Shown here piece by piece: positions 1 to 10,391 of a stretch of 64,000 nucleotides of DNA. The position numbers and the translations under genes are program-made. Within the stretch, counting starts at the first letter, position 1, and every line of letters begins with the position of its first letter. The DNA is from Mesorhabditis belari (taxonomy: Eukaryota; Nematoda; Chromadorea; Rhabditida; Rhabditidae). The notes beneath the pieces are model-generated. The model had not been told where the DNA came from, searched no databases, and saw only the letters and a list, made by a program, of their open reading frames with translations. The stretch is from positions 124,001 to 188,000 of the forward strand of contig CAUEEP010000876.1 in assembly GCA_958450365.1 (NCBI GenBank), written 5' to 3'.

Positions 1-1184
1 AAGACGACGTCAAAAACTTCACTCAACGGGTTACACATTAAGCAAGCGATATCAACTGACGGTCAATGTGAAGGCAACAAAAGTGAGTGCCACATTAAAA
101 AGCACTTTATAATACAAAATGCTTTTTATTGTGGCATTTCATAGTTAACGCCAAAACATTGACAAGAAAGCATTTTTTATCGAAAGCTTTTACTCAACAG
201 GAACACCTTTAGAGAGAAGTAGAACCAAATTCTCGTAAGCAAATCCGGTGCTTATCGGTTATATCCCCAAAAAAATTTGCAATTCCCGGCTTCTCACTGC
301 TTCTCGTGACGGTGGTGATAGCAAATCGGTATCATCAGAAAGAACCGAAAAGAACGACAAAGCCATGTGAACGAAAATAAGTGCAGGGTGTTCAATATTT
401 ATGAAAATCAATAGATCACTAGGTTTAAAGCTCGTTTTGTACAAATCTAATGTTAAAAAAAGAAACAAACAGATCAAACACATATACTTTAACAAGTTTA
501 AATAACTTTTTTTCAAAATTCTTGCCATTCGCGTTGATAAACAAAATTTGCAATTCCTGGCTTCTCGCTGCTTCTCGTGGCGGTGGCGATAGCAAATCAG
601 CATCATCAGAAGGGAGTCTAGAAACTTCTGTGGAGGTCGGATAAATTGAATTTGTCTCAAAATTATGTTGACTTTTCTTGAAAGAATCAAAACTGAAATA
701 TGATTCCAACATTTTTAATGTCTAAAAGTTTGAAAAATGGTAAATAGTGAAGAATTTCTTATCATTAAGCAAGAACAACTCGAATCTAACTTTTTTTGGT
801 GAAATTTTTTGATCGAATTCCAATGAATCGGTTTTCCACATAACAAATTGAGTAAACAGTAAAGGTAAATAAGCATTTCACCTTTGTCCCAACTCTGTAA
901 TTCAGTGCTTTCTTAATGATTTTTTCATAAACCAATTCTGGAAGCACTGAACAACCTTCAATCTCAAAAGTCTTTATAAACATTGAGTACCCTGTAATAT
1001 GAAATGATTTTTCTTCGTTGCTTTAGGCTTCTGGGTCTAAAACAAATGCAAATTAAGTCCAAGACAAGTCTTATTGGGATATAAAGCTTTTACTCAACAC
1101 GAACACCTTTAGAGAGAAGTAGAACAAAATTCTCGTAAGAAAATGTATTTGAAAAAGTCTTTTAAAACATTTTTCATCATTTAG
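1..1184. repeat. Intergenic sequence with two local duplications
   Basis: No convincing gene is seen. A stretch of about 65 bp beginning AAAGCTTTTACTCAACA occurs near 183 and again near 1083. A second pair of about 70 bp lies at 270-340 and 540-610. On the minus strand both members of the second pair read as open peptide containing DLLSPP, differing at a few residues, so they may be remnants of one duplicated exon. No family was recognised. Confidence 0.4.
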
Positions 1185-1523
1185 GTGATCATCATCTACA
1201 TAGTACACACAGCTCTCAACAACATTTTCTATGCTCTCCTTTTCCTCATTCACTATTCAAGTACATCGTGGTCACTTCGGAATCTTCTCGGAATGATAAT
1301 GAATGTACAATTAGCGTTGTACTCCAATATCATTAATAAAAATCAATTACAATTTAGGCAATATTTCATGTTCAGTGTGCTTTGTTTGTGTTGCAATCGC
1401 GAGATCTACAAGCTTTCAAAGAAAATTTTCTGTCAGAAGATTCACGATATTCGGTACGAGAATAGATACCGAATTTCCTTTAATAAGTGCCGCGGCGCTT
1501 TTTTTTCGATCTCCGAAAAGTAG
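1185..1523 (+). CDS. Possible C-terminal exon of a seven-transmembrane receptor
   Basis: A 3' splice site (catcatttag) ends at 1184. From 1185 one frame stays open to 1523 and encodes a hydrophobic segment of about 25 residues (VIIIYIVHTALNNIFYALLF), a second weakly hydrophobic stretch, then FRQYF and a cysteine-rich tail. This resembles the TM7 and tail of nematode chemosensory or rhodopsin-like receptors, where an FR motif follows TM7. No upstream exons were found, and a donor may lie before the stop. It could be a receptor pseudogene remnant or chance open sequence. Confidence 0.3.
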   Translation: MIIIYIVHTALNNIFYALLFLIHYSSTSWSLRNLLGMIMNVQLALYSNIINKNQLQFRQYFMFSVLCLCCNREIYKLSKKIFCQKIHDIRYENRYRISFNKCRGAFFSISEK

Positions 1524-2281
1524 GTAAGGGTCCTCACATAGTTCAAAAAGTCGTTTTTGCTCAAAAACTATTTCAAATGAAAGCTTCTTATCTAAAATAC
1601 ATAAAGCACTATTAGAAAGGAAAAAGCTTTCTTGTGTCGGACCTTCGAAAGATTTCCAGTAAAAATCCCTGTGGTTCCCACAGGAATTTACCAAGTTACC
1701 ATTAAGTCTCAGGTACGGCACTTATTAGAGCGATAAACTCGGTAAAGGATAAACGGTAAACTTTATATAATAATAAAAATACCTAGATGACAAGAAAGCA
1801 CTGATAAAATTGTTCATTAAAAACTGATTTCAGGGTTTATCAACAGGAGCACGGGAAAAAGTCAGATGACAAGAAAGTACTTGTTGTCGATGTTCACGGA
1901 AAGGTTTGGAAACAAAAAGTTTCACAAAATTACATTCAAACTAACGGCATCAGTTTCTGAATAGTGGATATTATTTACCCAAAAAATTTCAAAACTTTAC
2001 GTTACAACGACTTGAAAAGATTCATTGCTCATGTTCCAAACTTGAGTTTTTAAAACCAAACAGGTTTTCAGTAACATAAAAATATATTGATTAAATAACC
2101 AGCAATTAACATTAAACGACAAAAGATTTTGCGGCGCTTCCATTCGGTTCAACCTAATAGTTTTGTTTATTATGGTTTATTATTGAGGAGTTTGTTAACG
2201 AGTTTGGCTGTATTATATAATGTTACAATAAATTAATAATAATTAATCAACATTCTTTTCAAAAATCTCCCATTTTTTCAG
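1524..2281. other. No gene seen
   Basis: AT-rich sequence with no open frame or repeat that could be supported. The last bases form a good polypyrimidine 3' splice site (cattttttcag) used by the next entry. Confidence 0.4.
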
Positions 2282-2362
2282 GAGATGTACACGGGCGCTA
2301 ATCAGAACGACTACTTTGCCCAATTGCAAGCTCAATGGGAGAGAATGCCAAAAATTGGATAA
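2282..2362 (+). CDS. Orphan terminal exon, family unknown
   Basis: A strong acceptor (ttttttcag, ending at 2281) is followed by 26 sense codons and a TAA. The peptide is polar, containing MYTGANQNDYF and QAQWERMPK, with higher GC than its surroundings, which suggests real coding sequence. No matching upstream exon was found on the plus strand, so the gene is either decayed or its other exons are too short to see by eye. Confidence 0.35.
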   Translation, partial: EMYTGANQNDYFAQLQAQWERMPKIG

Positions 2363-2439
2363 GAAACAAACTTAATTGAACATTTTCTTGTTTTATCAAA
2401 TATTATTTTCTTTCTTTGCTTTCAGTAAAATCATCTTTT

Positions 2440-2870
2440 CAGTTGCAGAGTCCCTCCACCAGGTCTGACGTTTTTGTGTATGTTTTTAAGTGAATTCGGC
2501 GATCTAATACCTTCCAAAGATGTTCAAGTGGATTCAAGCCTGGGCTTTGAGCTGCCACTTCGATATCTCAATTCTTTTTTCCTCTAACCATTTTTGAACA
2601 AGCCGAGAAGTGTGCTTTGGGTCATTGTCTTGCATAAAAATCCAGTCATTCTCCAAATTGTTGCGAGCATGTCGAAGTAGATTTGAGTTTAAAATGTCTG
2701 GATCGACTGCTGCGTTCATGATTCCGTGCCCCTGGACAAGGGAACCAACACCATCACTCGAAAAACATCCTAAACTCAACAATTCAAGACTGGACACTTA
2801 TATAAGCTTACCCTAGATATTCACAGATCCTCCACCATGAGCCCAGTTCTTTTTGGGAAAACGATTTTGT
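2440..2870 (-). pseudogene. Tc1-like transposase fragment, frameshifted
   Basis: On the minus strand the sequence reads KNWAHGGGS, then FMQDNDPKHTSRLVQKWLEE, and after a one-base frame change AQSPGLNPLEHLWKVLD. These are the DDE-domain blocks of Tc1-family transposases: the second catalytic Asp sits in QDNDPKH, and the SPDLNPIEHLW block is altered to SPGLNPLEHLW. The N-terminal DNA-binding half and clear terminal repeats were not found. The copy is inactive because of the frameshift, the substitution and the truncation. Confidence 0.8.
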
Positions 2871-3570
2871 GTTATTTGATAATTGGTTAACTTCATAATC
2901 GTTGACCACTGATTATCGGCTTCAGAAGAAAAAATGCAAATACTATAGGATTTGGATTATTTGTAGTGTTTCATTGCTCCCGTAAACAGACAAATGTTTT
3001 GCAACAACAAGGGAGGATTTGCATTTCATTTCACATTCATCTCCCTTTAAAGCAAAAACCTTCTCTATAGCTTCAATTGCAATAAAGTTTACCAGCCAGA
3101 AATGTTATCATCTCTTTTTGTTTTCGTCACCTTTGAAGTCACATGTCTTCTGGCAATGGGTAAGTACTAGAAATAAAATATTTTGCAAAAAAATGTTTTA
3201 ACTGATCTTTATTAGTTGACGACCCACAGCAAAATATGAAAATCAACAACTTTTACCAGATAGGTTGACAAGAAAGTAATGCCAATTCATTAAGTTCTTT
3301 CCTGAAAAAAGATTCAAATTCAATTCAATGAATTCTTTTCGCTTGCATAGTTCTTGATGGTCAACTCCGTAAATTATAACTCCACACATTCTAATCAAAT
3401 CGCATTTGGTGGGGTTTTAGAATGTTAGAAGATGAGAGGTCAAGTCCCCTCCCACGTACGACAGAAAACCGTTTTCAGCAGCTTACGCAGCTCAAAACGG
3501 CTTTCTCTTTACCCCAACGAAATTTGAATTTAACAATTTAAATTTCGGACCCTTGTCCTTTCTTCTCCAG

Positions 3571-6014
3571 ATCATTTTTTTCAAAATTATTAGGTATTGC
3601 ACAGGCATGATGTTATTTGATGAACAATCAGATGTAAAAACAGGTCCGATCACCGATCCACTCCCACCAACAACAACGACGGTCCCAACAATTGACGTCT
3701 GTTTTTGCCCATTCCATCCCGGAAATTTCATGGAACAAGCTTGCCAACAGCAATGGAGTGAGTATTGTTAGCTAGTCACAAAAACTCTAGTAAAATGTTT
3801 TCGTCTTTTTGAAATAAATGAATAGTTAGCCGTTCAATGTGTGGCTTTCTTTAAATAAAAAAGATTAACTATTTCATTTAGCTCATTTTTAGGCAAATTT
3901 GAACCCGTTTGAAGCAAAAATCCGAAGGGAATTGTTGTTTGTCCAAAAATCCTTACAATGAACATGGAATGTTCTGAAAATCTGTCTATCTGCCTAACTT
4001 TTCATTCTCTATTTTTTGTCTTTTATCACCAAAATAGGTTTCTATGACAAAAAGTGCTCAAATCTGAACTTTGAGTTTTATCGTTTTTGACTGTTCGACT
4101 TTTGATCTTTAAAAAATTAACTAACGTAAGCTTTTCAGAATTTCTTAAAGAACAATTTGTAAATAAATAATAGGGCTTTTTGATAAAACAAACTATAGAT
4201 CGATTGGTTCATTATTAATTTCAAAAAGTAACCTTTAAAAAAGCGGATAAGACTTTCCGGACAACCTAATAGATGGTTTCAGTTCGAATTCAACTTTTTT
4301 TAGTCTCAAAGGGAGAAGTGCTTGCGGTGAAACAGGTCACTTGGAAGGGAGAAACCGAGAACATATACACCGTCAATCATTTGGAGATCTTTAGGGTAAG
4401 CTGGGGAAAGTTTTTGGTTTACTGAAATTATTAGGGAGGTGCAACTCTTTCCTCTCGATTGCTTTCACCGACTCTTTGTGGAGTCAAATTGAACATCAAT
4501 AGGACCTATTTGCTGAGTGGTTGGTTTTTATTTTGCATTCAAAAATCACTATCGAATCTTAATATTAGACCGGTTCATATGCCCCTAGAATTTTGAAAAT
4601 TTCGAATTCCTAGAAGATCAAACCGTTCTTTGGCTCTATAACAATCCCTGTTTGTTTAGTATGATAATCGGGTAAGTTTTAGTTGAGCGATTAAACTGAT
4701 TGACGTTTAGTACTTTAGTATGTGTGATAGCTATTAAAAACCATATTCTTATACATTATTACATAGAATATTATTACATTCTTCAATATTATGATACTAT
4801 TAGCCGTTTTGAGCAGTTTACTCAGCTCAAAACACCTTACTCTGTACCCAAACGATATTTGCATTTAACAATTTTAATTTCAAAGCCTTTGGGTTTCCCA
4901 CTCTCATTCATTCTTTTCAAAATATCGGTCGGTTTTTCAATCTTCCCTAAATAGTAAATTTAACCCCTGAAAACGTTGTCCAATTAAAAATCTAAAACTT
5001 CTCCCGTGTTCCGATGGGTCGATTACATATACTTACACACTATTCCCTTAAAGAAACTCTATGGTTGAGGAGAAATTTTGGGAACAGACAGACAGACACA
5101 CACACTTACTCACTTACAACTTTTCAACATTAAAATATAGTAGATGAGTCTGAAGTCATCAGACTTCAGACAGACAGTGAGCTAGAAAACATGCCATGAC
5201 GAAGGGGGGCCTCATACGTCATTTTAATCAATTGTATAGCAAATAACCTGCACAGAACCAGCAACTAGTAAGCTTTAACTGACTAAATAGGTTTTTGTTT
5301 AGGCAGCTTTATTCGAAAAACAAAAAAACTGACAAGTGGTGGGTGTTTCTCGTTGGATGGAGGACAAACCTTGTGGAGCAAGGTAAGTGAGACTCTGAAA
5401 CTAGTTAGTTAACAGCTTCCTTTGAGGTCCATGTAAACCAGCAAAAAGAGTTAGAACAGATCAAATGCCCTACTGGCACAACCATCCCGCCGCCGTGAGA
5501 AGACGAATTGTTTTTTGTAAAATATTTCTTTTTCTTTAAAACATGGAGTAAAAGTGAAGAATACATTTTATCTTTATGCAACAAATAACAAATACAAAAT
5601 CAATGTACAAACAATGTTTATAAGTTTTATTCATCGTTCTCGACTCTCCATCAACTTTCCCCAACACTTCTCTAGTTGTGAATCGGCTTTACAACTGAAA
5701 AAAAAAACTTTTTCTTTACTCACTATTTGTTACGTGCAAGAATATTTCATTTGCTATGAATTCAGTATTTGTATTTGTACGTGTTACATCTAAATGAACT
5801 GGCGTCCGATTCAGAATCCCATTTGTTCGGGATCGGACGTCTAACCGAACTAGATGACTGCTTGATCTCAAACTTTTACATACTTATCTTTGGGATGCAC
5901 TCATCGTCAGAAAGATTTGGGGGGCGGGGCAAGCCTGGACTAGAGTTACGGGGTAAGACAACACACCCAGTCGTGCCAGTAGAATTCATTGAACGATGGC
6001 TTCGTCGTCAGTGA
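3571..6014 (+). CDS. TIMP/netrin-type (NTR) domain prot, secreted, predicted
   Basis: Four exons join in phase: 3571-3757, 4304-4395, 5307-5382 and 5815-6014, ending in TGA. A Pro/Thr linker (LPPTTTTVPT) precedes CFCPFHPGN, a C-X-C start close to that of tissue inhibitors of metalloproteinases. Then come KGEVLAVKQVTW and YTVNHLEIFR, the strand pattern of the NTR barrel, and LTELDDCL, which resembles the conserved Leu-Cys of TIMPs. Known TIMPs bind the metalloproteinase active site through a free N-terminal Cys. Here the CXC is preceded by a linker, so inhibition is not assured. The first exon and signal peptide are unresolved; an ATG pair lies at 3607. Only part of the usual cysteine set is present. 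The family call is an inference from pattern. Confidence 0.5.
3820..4280. repeat. Interspersed repeat, copy 1 (intron of the NTR gene)
   Basis: The part around 3840-3940 (with AAAAAAGATTAACTATTTCA) recurs inverted at about 6460-6560. The end AAGCGGATAAGACTTTCCGG recurs in direct orientation near 6583-6605. It is probably a nonautonomous element with rearranged halves. Terminal repeats and target duplication could not be fixed. Confidence 0.5.
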
Positions 6015-6164
6015 CGAGGAAGAGAGCAGAATAGTAAAAATGAACACTTATAGACCCTTTAATGAGCACTTATACCTAGTTTTTAAGACTTTTGCGTACT
6101 TTGAGGGTGGGGAAACGCTTGAAATGATCCATTTCACTTTTTTGTTCTCCAGTTGGCCTATATG

Positions 6165-6610
6165 CCGTAAAAATCACGACAAATGACAAAAGTTTGGTTA
6201 CAAAACTTAAATCGGAAGGATTCTAGTGAAAATTTACGAAACTCAATCCAAATCGGACACAACAAATAAAAATTTCTCCGCCTATCTGTCAGGTTCCGAT
6301 TTGAGCACTGTTTCTCACAAAAATCTATTTTGGTGTCAAAAGACAAAAGATAGAGAATGAAAAGTTAGGCAGATAGACAGATTTTCTTAACATTTCACCA
6401 AGCTGTTTCATTCTATGTCCATTGTAAGAATTTTTGGAAAAACGAGAATTCTCGTTCGGATTTGCTTCAAAGCGGACTCAAATTACCCTAAAAATGAGCT
6501 AAATGTAATAGTTAATCTTTTTTATTTAAAGCAAACCACACGTTAATCGGCTAATTAATAATTTTTAAATTAAAATTTCAAAAAAGCGGACAAGACTTTC
6601 CGGCCAAACC
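6165..6610. repeat. Interspersed repeat, copy 2
   Basis: This is the partner of the repeat at 3820-4280. It shares the segment TAGACAGATTTTC with AGGCAGATAG, the AGTTAATCTTTTTTATTTAAA block (inverted relative to copy 1) and the terminal GCGGACAAGACTTTCCGG (direct). It lies just downstream of the last exon of the NTR-like gene. Confidence 0.5.
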
Positions 6611-6734
6611 AATAATAACCGTTGGCTCACGATATAACGGCGTCAGGATTTGTGATTTTTAACTCGAACGCGTTTAGAAGGCAATTCATCTTTGGAGGAC
6701 CCGAAATCGAACAAAGTTAAATCGAGAGTGGCTA

Positions 6735-6900
6735 GACATGAGAAATCGGGTCGGGTCGGGTCGAGTTTGGGGCGGATCGGATCGGGTCGGGTCAAAATCG
6801 TGTTAGCCCTCCCGCTCCCCCTGATGATCCGACTTGACCCGACCCGAACACTCGCGGTTTTCCGGTTGGCTCGACCTGACCCGATCCGATAAATGCTGAC
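6735..6900. repeat. GGGTC/GACCC foldback repeat
   Basis: The left half is rich in TCGGGTCGGGTC and the right half in GACCCGACCCGA, so the segment can fold on itself across a short spacer (about 6800-6830). Base composition is much more GC-rich than the neighbours. The open frames across it are repeat translations, not genes. Confidence 0.65.
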
Positions 6901-7660
6901 CCGATTTTTCCATGTCTAGAATCCACCGTAGTAAAAGAATAAAAGTTTTTTCAAGATTTTTTAAAATTAATCGCACACAAAACGAACCTGTACAAGTAAC
7001 ATTGACCGTCGAAAACTCTGAAATTGTTTTGGAGTGGCTTTCCAAATGACAAATGAGCCGAAAAGGTTGAGACAAGTGAAAGGACTAGCGAAGAGACGAA
7101 ACCATGAGTGGACGCTTGGATAGAACGTGATGTCAACGATTTCCATCAGTGATTCAGAAATAGGGCCAGACAAAAATAAAAAGCCTATTTAATACAGAAC
7201 AAGAAAATTTATACTTGCCTCAAAAAATTTTTGAAATGAAAAAAAGACGAGGAAAAACTTCCCGTACAAAACGCACCCGTACAAAGTTTTTATTTAACCT
7301 TTTCTCCAATTAATTTCACCCTCTTTCATTTTTTTAAATTAAATAGCAAAGATTCGCATGCAGAAAAAGTGGCGGAACGACACTCATTAAAAAAGGCAGG
7401 TGCAGCGTTTTGCAAGTTTGCACCTGAAAAAAACGCTTGCAATTCACCTTTGTAGGACCCAAAATCAAGCCAAAACAAAAAAGTTTAATGTTAAAAATCG
7501 AAAATTAAAACCATTCATTCATGGGACAAATAGAACGATTTCTTGTTGGTGAAGCCGTAATCGTAAAATTACAAATAAAAATCTCGCTTTTTCATCATCG
7601 TGATAAAGTCAAAAAATCTTTTCAAATCTTTCTTTCTAAATTTCTAATAAATAATTCCTC
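6901..7660. other. No gene seen
   Basis: AT-rich sequence without a supportable exon. The right end runs into the 5'-truncated LINE below; its own 5' boundary could not be located. Confidence 0.4.
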
Positions 7661-7667
7661 CTTACAG

Positions 7668-9345
7668 CTAGTGACATCGAAGCTGCTTTCAAAAAGTTGA
7701 GACCCAAAAAATCGCCTAGTCCAGACAAAATTACTGCTTTTGTTCTAAAGAAACTACATAAAGTGCTAGTCATTCCTCTTGCCAAATTCTTCAATAAAAT
7801 TTTGCTTGTCTCTGCGGTCCCAACTTACTGGAAACAATCTCTTGTGTCGCCTCTTCTCAAAAAATCGCCCAAAAATATATTCGCTAATTATCGTCCCATT
7901 TCTTTAACTTCTCCTGTGTCAAAACTTTTTGAAATTATCATAAAAGATAAAATTTTTCAACATTTTGATAAGTACAATCTTTTTTTCTGACCAGCAGTTT
8001 GGCTTCCTTAAAAATAAATCCACAACTTCTCAACTTATTTTAGCCTATAAGTCCTTTTTCAAAGCTTTAGATCAAAAAGAAAAATCTATTTCCCAACTAG
8101 AAGCCGTCTTCTTAGATTTTGCAAAAGCTTTTGATTCTGTTCCCATTGATCTTCTAATTCACAAACTGCATGCTTACCGGCTCAGCCCACTTGTAATTTC
8201 GGTCGTCAAAAATTTTCTTTCTCAGCCGACTTTCAAAGTAATTCTAAATAATGTTCTTTCTCCCTCTTTTGATTGTCCTAGCGGGGTTCCTCAGGGTAGT
8301 ATTCTTGGTCCTCTTTTGTTTACTATCTATATTAATGACCTGCCTAACTGTCCTTTCAAATCAAAAAATTCCTCCATCTGGCTCTATGCCGATGATGTTA
8401 AGCTTACGTTCAAAATTCCCATCGGAACTCAAGTAGCTTCGCTTGCGGCTGTAAAAGATGCAAACCATGACTTAGAACTTATTAATTTGTGGGCCAAAAC
8501 GTGGAAGCTTTCCCTATCCCCTTCAAAATCTCAACATTTTTCCACTGGTAAATTTAGTTTCTCTTTGGTAATTAACAATATTCCTATCAATTACATTAGT
8601 AAATTAGATTTTGTTAGAGATTTAGGTGTCCACATCTCTCCCCCTTTTAATTTCACTAAACATATTGAAATCATTTGTCGAAAAGCTTCTTTTGTTTCTA
8701 GCCGTATTCTCAAATCAATTGTTCATCCTAACCTAAACTCTTACCGCAAATGCTTGACGACTTATTTCCGGCCCATCTTAGAATATGATTCTATTGTTTG
8801 GTCTCCCCGCGCACAAGTCTTTATTGAACGCTTGGAGAAAATTCAGAGGAGGTTCACAAAAGTCGCTTTATGGAAAATTGACTATTCTAAATATTCTAGC
8901 TTTACTTATGAGGAGAGACTTGCTTTTTTTGAACTAAAAACTTTACAGCATCGTCGCTTTGTCATTGATTTAGTCGAAACTTTCAAAATCCTCCGTTGTA
9001 AACAGATTAGCCCTTTGTTTATAGACTTTTTCAAATTTAAACCGCGGTCAGGGCCCAGAAGTGGCTCATTCCTTTTGCAAATTCCCTTTGCTTCCAATGC
9101 CTCTTTATCAAATTCATTTCCCGTTAGAGCCGCTAGATTATGGAACTTGCTCCCAAACGACATACGTGAAATTCAGTCGCTTTTCATATTCAAGAAAAAC
9201 GTATCGATGCTTTAGATCTAGTGGCTCTTTGCCGTAAGTAATTGGCTTATTGATTTCAGTATGTATTGTATGATTAAGTATCACTGTGCATTTCTCTATG
9301 ATTTCTTTCACTTTATCGTTTGAATAAAGTATTATTATTATTATT
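7668..9345 (+). mobile_element. 5'-truncated LINE (non-LTR retrotransposon)
   Basis: The element keeps the reverse-transcriptase domain and a short 3' end that finishes GAATAAAG followed by an ATT/TTA repeat (about 9322-9346), a tail type seen in several LINE clades. No endonuclease is present upstream, consistent with 5' truncation during reverse transcription. Related 3' fragments lie at 12383-12688, 42500-43275, 58410-58850 and 61427-61590. The clade (CR1/Jockey-like) is an inference from motif style. Confidence 0.85.
7673..9215 (+). pseudogene. LINE reverse transcriptase, one frameshift
   Basis: Reverse-transcriptase blocks appear in order: KSPSPDKITAF, NYRPISLT, QQFGFLKNKSTT, FLDFAKAFDS (first catalytic Asp), GVPQGSILGPLLFTIYINDL and YADDVKL (catalytic pair). 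A C-terminal region with QRRFTK and AARLWNLLP is typical of LINE ORF2 tails. The frame changes once at a run of T near 7980-7988, between KYNLF and SDQQFGF. Everything else is open, so the copy is young or the frameshift is a homopolymer sequencing error. Without its 5' half it is not autonomous. Confidence 0.85.
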
Positions 9346-10391
9346 ATAATGCTCATTAGAGTTAACAAAAAGGCTTGATTGAAAAACCTCAAATGCAACT
9401 AAAGTTAACGTAAAGAAAAAAAAATTAGAGAATAGGAAAATTTATTTGTAAGCAAGGAACACAAAATGATTACCTTTTTGGTGTTGTTGTAATTGTTAGA
9501 CTAACATAAATTCATGAAATATAAGATTGATATACGAATTGAGAAACGAAAACTGTTAGTGCAACCAAAAATTTAATCAAAGTGAGTTGCATTAACTACC
9601 GTTGAGCGAAATTCCGCACGTTGTAGTTGATTTTCACTTGAGCATCGCTTACATCGTTGAACATCGCTTGCATTTGCTCTGCCAAGCAAACCAGGAACAG
9701 CGTCAATTCTCAGTTTCATCAAATCTCATTTCAAATTCTCACTTTCTTGCTGTTTGCCAATAGAAATAATCAAAAATGACTGTTTGACAAAAGTTCCAAA
9801 GCAAAACATCATTTATATCCCATCCATCGGACACCGAAGCGTTTGTTGAGTTGCAAGCACTTAGATTGGTGAGCAAAAGAATGTGAGGAATAGAATAAAA
9901 GTCGAGGAAGGTCTCATTCATGAACAAAAAAGCTATAAGACATAAAGAAAGCAAGAAGTTAAGGAAATGGCGTAATATTAAAGTCTTAGGTATACATGTT
10001 TATAGATTACACCATCGATATTGAAATTTAGCAATATCAAAACTATCAAATTCGATATTGATAGAAGCATAGCAAAAATCTCACCTTATTTCGAAAGCAA
10101 CAAAGATAGAAATTAAGAAAATTGATTTCAACTTTCAAAAGCTGGTTCGTAAATGTTTGTTGATCAGTGAAAAACTGCAAAATTCACTAATGCAAAATTC
10201 CTTATGAGTTTTTGTACACTTTGTCTGCATGTTGTATACTCTTTTGTATAGCTGAGAAAAACTTGGAAATGTGTTTGTTGAATGAGATGAGATGATTACT
10301 GTACACCAAACCCATTGAATTTTAGTCGTGTCCACTTTGTTATTTCTCTAAACATTTGAGCATTTTATCCTTTTGAAAAAGTTTAGTTTTT
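9346..10391. other. No firm gene; possible short coding remnant
   Basis: Mostly AT-rich. On the minus strand at about 9600-9710 one frame reads a short hydrophobic start followed by DVSDAQVKINYNVRNFAQ and a stop, which could be a terminal exon, but no acceptor or partner was found. A short repeat of the words CGATATTGA and CAATATCAA lies near 10015-10065. Confidence 0.3.

Noticed and set aside
259..712. Overlapping minus-strand frames considered as a gene
   Set aside because: No splice signals or motif; the only signal is a local duplication, reported as a repeat.
6692..7075. Open frames with Arg-Val-Gly repeats
   Set aside because: Translations of the GGGTC foldback repeat.
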